This document shows positions 22,001-34,600 of a stretch of 64,000 nucleotides of DNA, one piece after another. The notes under the pieces were generated by a model. It was not told the DNA's origin and ran no database searches. It saw only the letters and a program-made list of their open reading frames with translations. The stretch's first letter is position 1. Each line of letters starts with the position of its first letter. Origin of the DNA: Aurifilum marmelostoma (Eukaryota > Ascomycota > Sordariomycetes > Diaporthales > Cryphonectriaceae); the NCBI GenBank assembly GCA_027559495.1, contig JAMXSV010000017.1, forward strand, positions 992,001 to 1,056,000, read 5' to 3'. The position numbers and the translations under genes were made by a program.

Positions 22001-23587
22001 CTCGAGCACCTTCTCTCTCTCTCTCCGGTGCTCCTCCATCTTGGCGTCGTCGGGCGAAAGGTGTGGCCATAAGTCTGCAAGTGAGATGAAGCCGATCTTG
22101 ATAAGCAGTGCAGTCATGTAGAAAAGGTTGGCGGGAATAACATCATTGTCTCGATCCCGAACATCCGATTCGTAGAAGCGTAGCTTGAAGCCTAGCAGCT
22201 GGGCGGCAACCCTGTTCCCTTGGGGCGGCAGGGTCTTGGTGGCCAAGATCCACTGCGACTCCGGGTCGAGATGAGACACGTCGTCGGGCGGCATATCGCC
22301 GCTTGATTCAAGAACAGCCTTGATGCGCTGGAGCTCAGATCCCTGAAGCTGTCGGCCACCGAGCTCAAAGTATGCCCTGAGCCGCCCCTCCCGGGCCCTG
22401 CCCCAGAAGTCAAGGTCCCGTTGTAGGCATTGGGCACTCAGTATCTGCTCGTCCTCCTCGCTGATCTGCCAGTGGCTCGACTCCGGGAGTGCCCATTTCG
22501 GTAGGCCACCACAGAAAGTCGAAGATTTGACATGGCTGCGTGGCCACCACGAACTGATGCGCAGGAACTTGACGAAGAAGCGATTCTGCTTGATGACGAC
22601 GGAGGCAAACACGTCAAGGAGGACATCGAGGACTCGACCGACATCCAGGTCAAAGGTACCAATGAGACCCTTGACCCTCTCAAAGGCTGCCTGAACCGCC
22701 TCGGAGCTCGGGGCCTGGTGGTTGCACGTCGTGAAGAGCTCCGTCGCCAGCTTGGCATATCCTTCTGTCTCCTCACGCAACAAGTTGTAATTTGCTTGTT
22801 TGTACAGAATATTGGTAGCCTGACGGATCCCAACTCTGGTGAACGTGTCGCGAATGAGCCCCAGCTGCTGCAGCACGGCTGGCTCAAGGACCCGGCGCAT
22901 CAGTGCAGGGTCTATATTGGTTGCGATCATAAAGTCACGCAGATTCGAGCTGTCCTTGCTCGGCTCAACATCGAGGTAGACAGAGACGGTGTCGAGGAAC
23001 AAGATGTGGGGATCGAAGGAGAGCGCGTCGCTGCTGTCTGCATCGTGGGGGCCGATGATCTCCTTGGTGACCTCGCCCGCCTCGGAAGCCCTCAGGCGGT
23101 AGTCGAGACAGGACTGCAGAAGCTCCTGAAAGATGGTAGACAGCTCCTGCAGATCCTCGTCGTCACGCGACTGGATGCCATGTTGAACCAGCTCCTGGCG
23201 ACCGCCCTGCGCCCAGCTGCCCAGACGACCATCGGTCACTATTTCGTAACGGTAGCCGGAGTGTATTGGCGAGGGGGGCGCGAGAGGCTGCGTAGCGGGG
23301 ACGTTCGTAACCACAGGCGCGACAGCATGTTGAGATGATGCGCTGGATGGTCGAGGAAGAGACGTTTGTGGATTGGGGGGGGGAGGAGGTGGTGGCGCTG
23401 CTGCTGCTGGTGGTGCGCCAGAGGCAGTCGAGAGAGCGCCCGAATCGCGGCGGTCGTTGCGTCTTGAGGACCTGGAGCCACCGCCAGCACGGCCTCTGTC
23501 ATGCTGGGCCAAGTTGGTGTCGCCTGGCCGGTGAGGCGCAGGACGGGTGGTTCCCGAATCGGTCGTCCTCTTGCGCTTCGGAGCCAT
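16024..23587 (-). CDS. tho2: THO complex subunit 2 (Tho2), frame broken at a C/G run
   Basis: Tho2 is the large scaffold of the THO/TREX complex, which couples transcription to mRNA packaging and export in the nucleus. The start ATG at 23587 begins with a basic, disordered head (MAPKRKRTTDSG). A long helical Tho2 body of about 1,580 residues follows without introns. The first frame stops at 18722, but from about 18834 the neighbouring frame continues without a stop through LRPTAAEFKPQQ and a charged, RD/RE/RS-rich and Pro-rich tail ending at 16024. Reading the C5 run at 18834-18838 as C4 joins the two into about 2,520 residues, similar to other filamentous-fungal Tho2 proteins, which have such tails. 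Two separate genes are unlikely, because the downstream frame has no start at the junction and the tail composition is typical. It is divergent from the MET2-type gene. Confidence 0.85.
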
Positions 23588-24475
23588 GTTCTCAGATCGG
23601 TATCTACGACGGCAATGTCATCAGTGCTAGGAGGGAGATCGAAGCTATCCAGAGAAGACGAGGTTGATAGAGTAAGGAAGCCTGAAGAGGACAAGAAGTT
23701 GTGAATGTGAGGTGTGGATGAGGTCCTCTTTGTTCCTGGCGCGACCGCGAACAAAAAGAAGTGCGAAAAGGACGTCTCGCCTGCCGCTCGAAGCGGCGTG
23801 AGCAGGGTTGAAAGGGACCCTTGAGCGAAGCAAAAAGAAAACGAAGAGGAAAAAGGTTACGAGGAAGAAACGGGTCAGGATTCCAAGGGGCGAGATATGG
23901 CGCACCACTCCGTCAAGAAGGTCGAGTGTGGGCGGAGGCAATGACTGAGCCAGGTCGTTGGCAAGACAAAAGAACTTTGAGGCTGTCAATTGCAAGAGCT
24001 TCGCGGGTTGCTGCTGCTGCTGCTGCTATTTCCGTGGTACCAAAGAGAAACGACGTTGGGGTCCGTCGCGCCTTTGCCGGCCGGATCGCAGCCGGCTCCT
24101 TCCTTTTGACTTAGTAAGCACAGGCACTGACAAGGAGTGCCGCTGTGGCACCTACCCTGCCCTGCCTGCTACCATAGCATTGTCCCTTCAGCAGGGGTAT
24201 TCGGACTAGTAAATGACGTCTCCGGCATCGCCTTCCAACTAGGAGAAAAAATAAGATGCCGCCGCTATTTACTTGAGCGATCAGTCATTCGAGATGACTC
24301 TTCACTTGGCATCAGTGCACTTTCTATCTCCTGCTGAAATAGCCTCACGAGCCTCCCAGTCCTGATCTCAGAGGCTCGTCAGCCTGTCTCCCAGTCCATT
24401 CAATTTCTTTAATCTGGATAAGAAATCCACTTGCTTTCTCTCTATTTTCCTCCGATCAAAAGTCCAGATTAGACA
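23588..24475. promoter_or_regulatory. Divergent promoter region of THO2 and MET2-type gene
   Basis: About 890 bases lie between two divergent ATG codons. A (CTG)n-like stretch occurs near 24010-24030. The final 60 bases before the MET2 start are pyrimidine-rich, as is common upstream of fungal starts. No CACGTG site was seen here. Confidence 0.4.
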
Positions 24476-26148
24476 ATGGCAGACACAAACGGCCATGCCG
24501 GCTACAGATACGGTAAGTTGGCCCTGAAAGAAGACAACCCAGATGAAAGAGAGGAAAAGTTTCCGTTGTGAGGGCTGAAGAGGAAAAGACCAGTGGCTGA
24601 ATACATGCAAGAAAGAATACAATCGCAAGCCGAGAATCCATTCTCAGGCTTGATCCCGGACCAGGAGATTGCGGTGATACCTTCCTTCACCCTCGAGTCT
24701 GGTGTGACATTACAGAATGTCCCTGTCGCATATACCACCAAGGGACAGCTATCTCCGTCTGGAGATAATGCCATGGTGATATGTCATGCTCTGACTGGCA
24801 GCGCTGATGTGGGTGACTGGTGGGGGCCGTTGTTGGGCGGAAACGGGCGGGCATTTGATGTGTCCCGCTTCTTCGTGGTCTGTATGAACAGCTTGGGCAG
24901 TCCCTATGGCACTGCCAGTCCAGTGACGGCCAAGGATGGGGACAGCAGCAATGAGAGATATGGTCCCGAATTTCCTCTGACCACGATACGTGACGATGTC
25001 AGGTGAGTCACCACCTACACGCCTCCTCACCATGGACATATTATGCGGTGGCCGTTTGTAGCCTCTGACCCTCACATTCCCACAGGCTCCACAGGCTGCT
25101 TCTGGATGATCTGGGCGTCAAACAGGTCGCTGCTGTCATTGGTGGCTCCATGGGAGGAATGTTGGTACTCGAGTGGGCTTACTTTGGTAAAGACTATGTT
25201 CGCTGTATCGTGCCCATCGCAACCTCGAGCAGGCACAGCGCATGGTGCATCAGCTGGGGCGAGGCACAGAGGCAGAGTATCTACGCTGACCCCAAGTACG
25301 ACGACGGCTACTACTCGTTCGATGACCCGCCTTCCACGGGCCTTGGGGCAGCGAGGATGTCGGCGCTCCTGACCTATCGTAGCCGTAACTCATTTGAGTC
25401 TCGCTTCGGCCGGAACATACCTGATCCTTCGAGGCGCCAGACAATCCGCGAGAGGTCTCGGCCCAGCACCCCTTCCGAGGCTCACTTCAACATCCACAAT
25501 GACGGGCACAAGATCAATCGACCTGCCAACTCGAGAAGGACAAGCCAGACCCCACGAGCTGGTGAGGGCAGCGGCAGCACCCCGCCAGCACCAGGAGCTG
25601 AAGGTGCGGCCGCCGAGCAAGCACCAGACCCCCAGTTCCACGGCCCGAAGCAGGAGAGCCTCACAGGAGGTGACAGCGTGCCCAGCTCGACGTACTTCTC
25701 GGCCCAGTCCTACCTGAGGTACCAAGGAGGGAAGTTTGTCAAGCGCTTCGACAGCAATTGCTACATCGCCATAACGAGGAAACTGGACACCCACGACGTG
25801 TCCCGTGACCGTGCGCCGACCGTTGCGGAAGCCCTAGCCCTGATCGAGCAGCCGGCTCTGGTCCTTGGCATCGAGAGCGACGGCCTGTTCACATTTGCCG
25901 AGCAGCAGGAGCTGGCTGAGCACATCAAAAACGCCAAGCTCAGCAAGATCGAGAGCCCCGAGGGCCATGATGCGTTCCTGCTCCAGTTTGAGCAGGTCAA
26001 CAAGTACATTCTCGAGTTCCTGCACGAGGTGCTGCCCGACATCATGCAGAAGGGCGGCGAGGCAGCGGCTGTCGAGAGTTCCATCGGCCAGCTGACCAAG
26101 AGCAGCACGTTTGGCGAGGCCGAGGTAGAGGATATCACGGCCTGGTAG
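24476..26148 (+). CDS. met2: Homoserine O-acetyltransferase (MET2 family)
   Basis: The enzyme transfers acetyl from acetyl-CoA to L-homoserine, giving O-acetylhomoserine for methionine synthesis. Exons: 24476-24512, 24630-25002 and 25086-26148, giving 490 residues. The short first exon is inferred from a perfect donor (GTAAGT at 24513) and an acceptor (AAG at 24629) that preserves frame; translation from the ATG at 24593 without that intron is the alternative. The alpha/beta-hydrolase core shows IPSFTLESG, the nucleophile elbow GGSMGGM, the acid region GIESDGLF and the catalytic His in SPEGHDAFL. Between about 25420 and 25700 sits a low-complexity insert rich in Pro, Ser, Gly and Arg, which should be a surface loop. 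A bacterial-type succinyltransferase role is less likely in fungi. Confidence 0.92.
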
Positions 26149-26695
26149 AGAAATGGTCCTCGCAGCACAGCAACATCTTGATGCTCGGAAAAAGGAATTC
26201 CCAAGACACTGCGCAAGGGCGAAGCCATAATGGATTATGTTCAACTCGTGATTCAGCGTTTCTGGCATAGGGGTTGGCGTTTTTTTTTTTTTCTTTCTCT
26301 TCCTTCTTTCCTCTTCATCTTCCTTAACAAGGGAGATCGGTGCTTACGGCGTTCAACCCGCCGGTTTGGGTGTAGGTTGATCATACTTGGAAAAGGGCAG
26401 ATGGTCAGACGTGAATTGGAGGTATCTTCTGAATTCCGAAGTTAAGTATCATCCATCATGATATACTTGCGACCAACGCCAGGAATGCGGCCCAAAAAAC
26501 AAACTCAAAATGTGCAACATCGTCAACTCTCTGCCTCTCCCTCTCATCGAGAAAGGTAAGAGTCAGCGGGGCGAAATGTTTCAGTTATTATCTTTATTAT
26601 CTCGTCAGTCAGGTCTACAATGCGGGTGATATTTTTACAAGAAGGCCAGATCAGCACATGACGGCAAAGCATGGGGTTCCTGGGACACCAGGGTG

Positions 26696-26705
26696 CCCAC
26701 GTGGG
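26696..26705. promoter_or_regulatory. Palindromic E-box CCCACGTGGG
   Basis: A ten-base perfect palindrome contains CACGTG. In ascomycetes this core is bound by bHLH factors, including the phosphate regulator Pho4/NUC-1 and Cbf1-type proteins. It is about 1.7 kb upstream of a Pho84-like gene and 0.55 kb downstream of a methionine gene. A regulatory role is inference only. Confidence 0.3.
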
Positions 26706-27929
26706 AAGACTCGTAGGATTCCAACCACTTACAAGCAGAAGAACCACCCCATGCTCTCTCTTCATTTTCCAAGCTGCAACCAGTTGCAAACTTTACCTGG
26801 AGAGTCTCCAGAAGAGCCCACTAATAACTTACTGCTTCATTTCCATGGGCCATGATCAGGATGAACTACCACACATGTAGTAATTACGTACATAGTACGT
26901 GCTTCATCAATTAGTGCGTCTGTCACCATGGCCATGTTACAGCAGCACAAGCGCGCATTGGCTGATACCGAAAAGGGGGTTCCTGAGGGAGGGACAGGGT
27001 ACGCCAGCGACGGAGTGTCCACGCTCAAAGAGGCAGGTATCTCGGCTCGAGGCGGCTGAGAGCGGTCGTTATGGCGCCAGGATAGGTCCCACCCCAACAG
27101 GAAGAGCTGAGAAGGATCGAGACGATGAGGAGCTTAAGCCGGTCATAAGTGCGAGCAACCAACCGGATGAAGTATTACCAGAGAGGTGTCTGCTTACCTG
27201 CATGTCGCGGCGGCGGACGACACCCGGAGACAAGGGAGAACCCAAGACCAGCCGAATTAAGGGCGTCCTCCTAAACATTAAACGGTCTATAGGGGAAAGA
27301 AGACGGAGGAGGAAAAAAGAAGAAGAAATAAAAAAAACCAACCGGGCCACCGAGCCCAATAGCGGCGCATCCTGCCAGGCTTGTTTTAAGATTGCGGATG
27401 TGCTATTGCGACAGAGCCATGGATCTAGCTGGCTGCGGAAGCGCCGTGCGACGGCGAGGGGCACAATGCATTTGTGAATGCTCGTTGGCTGTGCTACGTA
27501 GTGGACAAGGTGGGATGTCACTCGGACCGGGCTGCATTATGGTACTCATTTCACGCCCCCAAACCTGGCATGGAAGATGGCACAGGGAGAAAGAAGAAAT
27601 GAGAGTGGTACTGTAATACTGTACTGTACCTGTCAGTAGCACGGCAGGCAGCCAAGAAAATATGTGCCATGCTCCAGTAAAGGACAATTACATAGTAGAA
27701 ATACCTCACGCTCACTGTCTCATTTATCCAGGCTGACAAGAAGGCAGCCCTTCTCAGCGTTCCCCGCCAACAAGCCACTAATCAGCAAGACACCCTCCTC
27801 TTTCACCCCCCCCCCCCTTCCCCCCGTCCCTGGTCGGTCAGTCTTATGCGCATCAAGGAGGCTCCCCGTGTCGCTGCAACGCCGCTTATCCAGGAGCCTT
27901 GTTTTATTGGAGCCATGTCTAGCCTTGCT

Positions 27930-27992
27930 TGCTGCTGCTGCTGCTGCTGCTGCTACTGCTGATGGTGGTGGTGGTGGTGGTGGTGGTGGTGG
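27930..27992 (+). repeat. Adjacent (TGC)n and (GGT)n microsatellites
   Basis: About nine CTG/TGC units are followed, after TACTGCTGAT, by about ten GGT units. They lie in the upstream region of the phosphate transporter gene. Confidence 0.85.
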
Positions 27993-28266
27993 ACATAAGT
28001 GATATAATCCGGACGGGCCGAGGTACTAGTATTTATTCTTATTTCCCACTCGTCTCTCTCTTGGTGTGCTCTTCTAGATCCTCGAACCTGGTGGGTTCCA
28101 AGGGTGACGGCGACCATCCTTTTCAGCCTCAAGAAGCTTTGTTTGACGTGCGCGTGCCTGTGTCCTGTCGATACTTATCATTGCAGACATAATTTTGACC
28201 ACCTCGAGCCCTGGATTATTGCTTCGGGATATCATCCGACTGTCTTTCTTTGAGACTTCTCCTTCT

Positions 28267-28297
<31 letters not shown>

Positions 28298-28433
28298 GGC
28301 TGGCCAGCGGATCAGACAGACAGGGTGGCCCTCGAAGCCACTCGAGATCCATGGACGGAAAGCATGCGGCGTGCTGAGTAGCGGCGGACTCCTACATGTT
28401 CATCATCAGGCCCATCCCTCCAGAGACATCAGC

Positions 28434-31157
28434 ATGAGCTCGCTGCCAGAAGGAGGAGGAGGAGGAGGTGGGGTATACAGGATGGCATATGGCGGTGACC
28501 ATGCCTTTCACAATTTCGGTATGCTGGACTGCCACCCCCTCTCTCCCAGGCGGACCTCTAAAAACACCCTCGAGGTGGCCGTGGCCACTGTCGTGTGAGA
28601 AAAGCCGACCATACCTAATGACGCAACCACCATCACAGCCAACGACTATTCTCACATTGCCGATCCGAACCTGAGACGGCGGCTGGCACTGTCAGAGATC
28701 GACAAGGTCCCCTTCAGACCGTACCACATCCGGGCCGTCCTCGTCGCGGGCGTGGGCTTCTTCCTCGACAGCTACGACATCTTCGCCATCAACCTCATCA
28801 CCACCTTCCTGGGGCTCGCGTTCTGGTCCGGCCCGCCACAGGATGCCCGCTACGGGTTTGGCGGCAACAACGGCGCGCTGCCGACGCCCGTGTCGCAGGC
28901 GCTCAAGGCATCCACCAGCGCCGGCATCATCCTCGGGCAGGTTGTGTTTGGCCGCATGGCTGATGCCCTGGGGAGGCGGAGGATGTATGGCATCGAGCTG
29001 ATCATCATTGTGGTGTCGACGCTGCTGTGCGCCATGGCTGGACCGAGCCAGTCGATGAGCTCGACGGCCCTGTTGACCTTCTGGAGGGTCATGATGGTGA
29101 GTTTTCTCGATGAAATATTGGAAGGTTCTGAATGTATTTTTTTTCTTTCCTTTCTTTTTTTTTTTAACGTATGAACTTCTCAGGGTGTTGGAATTGGTGG
29201 CGACTATCCTCTGTCGTCCGTCATCATGAGCGAGTGAGTCCCTCCAGCATGAGAATCGTCTCTAGTCTACCCTCGTTCTCTATGTCAAGGTGCTGACAAG
29301 CTGTGCGCAGGTTCGCACCCACGAGATGGCGGGGCGCCATGATGGCAGGCGTCTTCTCCATGCAGGGTGTCGGCCAGCTGGTCGCGGCGGTGGTGGCCCT
29401 GGTCGTGACCGAGGCCTTCAAGGGCTCCTTCGCGGGCATCTCGAGCTTGTCAGAGTGCGACTACGGCTGCCAGGTCGCGGCGGACAGGTGCTGGCGCATC
29501 ATTGTGGGCGTGGGCGCACTGCCGGCGTGCTTTGCCTTGTACTACAGGCTCACGATTCCAGAAACGTATGTTCATCTGCTGCGTCCCAGGGGATTCTGTA
29601 CCCGTTTTGATGTTGCCCCTCAAGACTAATCATCCTTCATATTTCCTACGACGGTACAGACCTAGATATACCTTCGATGTGGTCCACGACGTCGAGATGG
29701 CCGACGCGGATATCCAGGCCTTCATGGCAAGCAAGGGCAAGGGAGAGGTGGACATTGTCAGACAGGCCCGGCTCAAGAAGCTGTCTGGCCCTTCGCTCTC
29801 TGCCCCTGCTGCGTCGTGGCGGGATCTGGCCTCGTATTTTGGTCAGTGGAGGAATCTTCGTGTGCTCATGGGCACCACCCTGTCCTGGTTCTTCCTCGTA
29901 AGTCAAGTTATAGATGTTCTTTCCTGTTGTGGTCCAAGTATACCTTCTCCCACAGGATGGAAACCTAATGTACTGGAAACTGACAAACTTACTTCTAGGA
30001 CCTCGCCTTCTACGGCCTCGGGCTCAACAACTCCCTCGTCCTGGCCGCCATAGGCTACTCCAGCGGCGCCACCCTCTACGCCAAGCTCTTCAACACCGCC
30101 ATGGGCTCCATCATCCTCGCCGTCGCGGGCTCCCTGCCGGGCTACTGGGCCGCCATCTTCTCCATCGACTCGCTGGGCCGCAGGACGCTCCAGGTCCTCG
30201 GCTTCCTCGTCCTGACCGTCCTCTTCAGCGTCATCGGCTTCGCCTACCACCGCCTCTCCTCGGCCGCCCTGCTGGCCCTCTACATCCTGGCCCAGTTCTT
30301 CTTCAACCTCGGGCCCAACACCACCACCTTTATCGTTCCCGGGGAGTGCTTCCCCCACCCGCTACCGCGCCACCGCCCACGGCCTGTCCGCCGCGGCGGG
30401 CAAGGCGGGCGCCATCGTCGCCCAGGTCATCTCCATCCCCATGCTCACCCGAGGAGACGCCACGGCGGCCCAGGACTGCTCCGGCCCAGGTGAATGCAGC
30501 CCCTGGCTGGGGAACCTGATGCGCCTGTTCGCCCTGTTCATGCTCTGCGGCACCCTGGCTTCCTTGCTCATCCCCGAGACCAGGGGCCTCTCGCTCGAGG
30601 AGCTCGCGGGCGAAGCACCCACCAGCTACAATGCAGGCGTCAACGGGAGCATGTCCCACGTCGAGCTGCCCCACAGCAGCGGGCGGGGAGGCAGGGGAGC
30701 TGGGGGAGGTGGACGGCGACAACGACTGAAGAGGAAACCCTTCAACGCTCTGGTGGGTGGCAAGCCAGCTGGCTTCGCCTATCCGCGGACTGCTACAAGC
30801 TCGAGAGGGAGTGGTGGTGGTGGTGGCGGCGGCGGCATGACGTGGGTCACCAGCGCGAGGACGGGTGCGGATATAGACACGGGCAGGTCACCACCTCCGG
30901 CGAGGAGGAAAGGCCAGTGGTGGAGGAAACGGCAGCACCATAGGAACGGCATGGCGGGCTCAAGTAGTTCGTCATGTGGGAGAGGATTTGACGAGAATGA
31001 CGACGACATGGACGATCGTGTTGGTGGTGGTGGTGGTGGTGGCGGTGGTGGTAATGCGGCGCCGCAATGGCATGCAGGATGGGGGCGCATAGACCGTGGT
31101 GTGACTCCTGAGAATATTCACTTACAAGACGTGGGAGGCTTGATGCAAACAAAGTGA
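28434..31157 (+). CDS. Pho84-like inorganic phosphate:H+ symporter with long Gly-rich tail, frame broken at a C run
   Basis: An MFS plasma-membrane phosphate transporter. Six exons with matching phases: 28434-28518, 28639-29096, 29184-29233, 29311-29565, 29660-29897, 29999-31157. Family landmarks include AFHNF near the start, VAGVGFFLDSYDIFAIN in the first helix, GRMADALGRRRMYG, VGIGGDYPLSSVIMSE and GPNTTTFIVPGECFP. At GECFP the frame breaks: the C5 run at 30352-30356 read as C4 gives the usual TRYRATAHG continuation and about 747 residues. Read literally, the protein stops at 30493 and loses its last helices. After the final helix (ending near the IPETRGLSLEEL motif) is an unusually long tail of about 180 residues with poly-Gly and Arg-rich stretches. 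Start is uncertain: ATG 28482 is an alternative to 28434. The (GGT)n at about 31021-31053 encodes part of the tail. Confidence 0.85.
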
Positions 31158-31185
31158 TGGTGAATTGTTATATACATATTTAGAG

Positions 31186-31216
<31 letters not shown>

Positions 31217-31600
31217 ACACAAAAACATAATCAAATAAAAAGACAGTACAAAAAAAAAAAAAAAAGCTTCACAAATTCAACAAGAAGGGTGAACCTTATC
31301 CAATTCAAGATGATACTACAGTCTAAAAACTCTGTATAACACAGCCTACCCACCCCTTCTTTCTTCTTGCTTCAGATGTGATACAGCTTGCCGGTCCCGA
31401 CCAAACCACACTTTACACTCCTTGCTAATGCTCGCTCAAAGTCAAGACAAAATAGAAAATATAAAGGGAAAAAAAACCACAGAGATAAAACCAACATGTA
31501 CCACCAAAAACACACAAAGGAAACTAAACCCGGTCTAGTGCGTAGGGGAGATTTTCCGATCCCGTACTGTTGTTGTTGTTTTCACCAGCCAGCTTCGCCC
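31158..31600. other. Intergenic between convergent genes, with (GT)n and poly-A
   Basis: Contains a (GT)n microsatellite at about 31181-31212 and an A15 tract at about 31251-31265, just after AATAAAA at 31234. This probably marks the 3' end of the transporter transcript. No gene was seen. Confidence 0.6.
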
Positions 31601-34600
31601 TCAGTTGACCGAAGCTGTCGTCTGTTCGTTCTTCTCCACCACCGACTTCAGCACCTTCAGCTTCTCCTCCGTGATCCTGATCGCATCCTTGATCTCCCGC
31701 TCGTCCATGCGGTCCTCGCGCACCTTCTCCTCCACGGTGCGCGCCTCCATCACCCTCTTCCGAGGCTGCGGCTCGCCGCTGTGCAGGCGGTCCATGCCCA
31801 CACGCTCCTCTAGCCATTCCCACAGCTCGCTCTCCTCGCGCCGCCACATCTCCTCGTACGCAGCCAGCCGGTCAGGGTATCCGTAGAGACCCAAGGGAGC
31901 ACCGTAAGGCCCAGGCACAGGTTTGTTGGTGAACCCGAACCCGAACCAAGCCGCCACCAGGAGGCCAACGAGCAGGCCGTAAACAACGTTTCCCGTGAGC
32001 AGAGGCTTGCCGATATCGATGACCGGACCGAGAATGCCATGCAGTGGTTCCAGCATGCCCCAATCTTGCTTGGAAGAATGCTTTGCTGCATCTTCATTGT
32101 CGCTCGTGACGTTTGCGGCTGCAGTGGCCTTTCCTTTCTTGCCTCTCTTCCTGATCTTGCCTCCAGCCCCGTTCGCGGCTGCTGGGGAGCGCTTTGACAC
32201 GGCAGCCTTCAGAGCCACAAAGAGATCCTTGCAGTACTGCCCTTGTCCGTCATACGCACCGTTCTCAATGGGTCCTATCGCGAAGAAAACAAAAGATTAG
32301 ATATTTCGTACTCAGGAGATCACGGACAGAGGAGATGGTGACGACGATACCTTTCAGCCAGCTCTTGCCTGTCCATTCTACCACACAGCTGATCTGAACC
32401 CGGGTGGCGTTGTTCTCAGCCCACGAGAGGCAGTACTTAGTCTTGACGCTGAAGACGTTGCCGCTTGGGACGTCTGGGTTCTGTGTCGTGATCAAGACGT
32501 TGACGGCTTTTTCCAGGTCCAGATTCTCCAGGTTCTCCGTTATGATACACTTGGTCTGCTTGGGGCCGATAGAGGCGTTCAGAGGCTTGATGTACGTGTA
32601 TGTGCGAGTCTTGCTGTCCTGTGTCAGGCCCTTCTTGTCGTCAAGCTGCAGATCCTTGCACTTTTGGTCGACCGTGAGGAACTTCGTCATCCACGCCACG
32701 GACCCAGGCCCAAACAACGTGTCGTAGACCTTGCCCATCGGCAGCGGGATAGTGTCGTCGCCTGCGACCCTCTGGTAATGTGTGTCAGCATCACCGCAGT
32801 CCGTGGGTGCATGCGTGGCTGGGCCTGGGAACTCTCCGAGAGCCGGAGCCGCCGGTGCATCCTTTGGCTTCTCGGACGGGGCACTGGTGTTTGCCATCAC
32901 CCCTGATGACTTGCGAGTGAGTGGTTTCTCGATGGCCGACTCCAGCAGGGGTATTTCTGCAGCCTGAGCGGCCTCGTGGCTCTCGTGCTCCTCTTCATCC
33001 TCATCATACACGTCCTCGCCATCATCGGTCTCGTCTTCTTCTTCGTCCGATACCGAAGCGCTTCGGCTGTCCCCAACGGCGGACTCAGCATCGATCTTCT
33101 CGGTCTTGTCACCACCCGTGTCGTCCAGTCGCACCCCGTTGAGGGAGCTTTGGAGTCCAGGGTGGCCCAGCTTCCAGATCTTGACGATCAGGTCGTATGT
33201 GGAATCACGGCTCGCAAAGCTCGCAAAAATGTGCTTCGCGTGCAGGGTGGAGATCATGAGACCGTTCTTGAAGAGCAGCGCAGTGCTCCGCTTTTCGACC
33301 GACACGATCTCATCGAAGCTCATGACCAGGGTGGTCACCCAGCCCAGAATATTGCTGCTGAAACACAGGTGGCCCTCGGAGACGTACAGCCGCCCATGAG
33401 CCAGGATCTCACGCTGCAGAGCACAGCTGTAATCCTCAATCAGGTAGTCATCGTCCGGAACACTTTTGAAGAGGGCGTGGAAATCTCGGTTCCGCTTCTT
33501 GCTGGCCACCGCAAACCCCGTAAGTTTCGGTGCAAGTGACGCACCGGGCTGGGCCAGCGATGAGTTCACAGCCGACAGCGCAGCACCGATGGTATTCCCC
33601 GTGCCTCCTGTCCCATTGGTACTCCCACGTTTCCTGTTGTTGCGACGGCCGATCGCGCTCCTAACACTGCCGCTCCTGTGAACACCAGAAGGCTCATCAT
33701 AGACGCTGCCTGTGGGGGGTGTCTTGTCTCCGTGATAAAGCGGTGGCTCGTACGAGGACATGGGTCGTTGCGCATCGTCCCAGGGCGCATCGAGGGTGGT
33801 CTTCACAGGACTGACCTCGACGGGGGCGGACTCAGATCTTGACCTCCGGTGATCATTATGATCTGGAAACTTGGCAGTCGTCGGGGTCGGGGTACGAGAT
33901 ATAGGGTCACTGATGCCCAGCTGGCTCAGGCTGAGGTCACCCATGCCTATCGTCTTGACCGCAGGTTCTTGTGATTCCATCAACAGGTTTGGTCTTGCTG
34001 CCGCAGACGGCTCGACCTCGACCTTATCCTCTTCGGCTGTGTTGTCCTGTTGTAGCTGAGCGGCAGAGAATTGCCCTTTGCTCTTGGAATTGCTGGGCCC
34101 TGTGCTGACAATGGTGCTGCTGAGGTTCTGGGCGGCACTCTGGGCGGCAGAGATGACAGACGTGAAGAAGCCGCTGGTTGGCTGGTTGGTAGGAGTAGCA
34201 GCGACGCTCTCGATGGGCGTCAGTGGTGTCGACGAGATGGTGGACAGCTTGCTGGGCACTAAGCTCGACGAGCCAGACCTGGCGCGCTTCTCAGAGAACG
34301 AACCACCACTGGACGAGTCGGTCCCTCGGCGTATAGTATCGAACCTTGGTGAGGAAGCGTGAGTCGGCGTTGGAGGGGTGTTGACAATCACCGGAGTGCC
34401 CTTGTCCGAGGCAGAGGGAGGCGTTCCTGGCGGGGTGCCAATTTCAACAGACTGGGCTCGCGACAGACGAGTAAAGCGCTCTGCAAGCCCCTGTTTCTGC
34501 TCTGCCGTCTTCTCGGTGGCCTTGTGTTGCGGTGTGGAAGATTCTGGCTCGGTCGAGGAATTGCTCGCGGCGGAAGGTTCGGGAACGGTGATCTTGAGTG

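Larger units (their letters stand above)
26149..28433. other. 2.3-kb intergenic region with several simple repeats
   Basis: This lies between the MET2-type gene and the Pho84-like gene, both on plus. It contains a T14 tract near 26280, a C10 run near 27806, CTG and GGT repeats at 27930-27992, and a GAC repeat at 28267-28297. The open frames in it (for example 26899-27477) have biased composition and no motifs, so none is called. It is probably a long promoter and 5' UTR for the transporter. Confidence 0.45.

Noticed and set aside
26899..27477. 192-codon frame in the MET2-PHO84 interval
   Set aside because: Composition is Arg/Lys/Ser-biased, there is no motif, and it runs through low-complexity DNA; no splice structure extends it.
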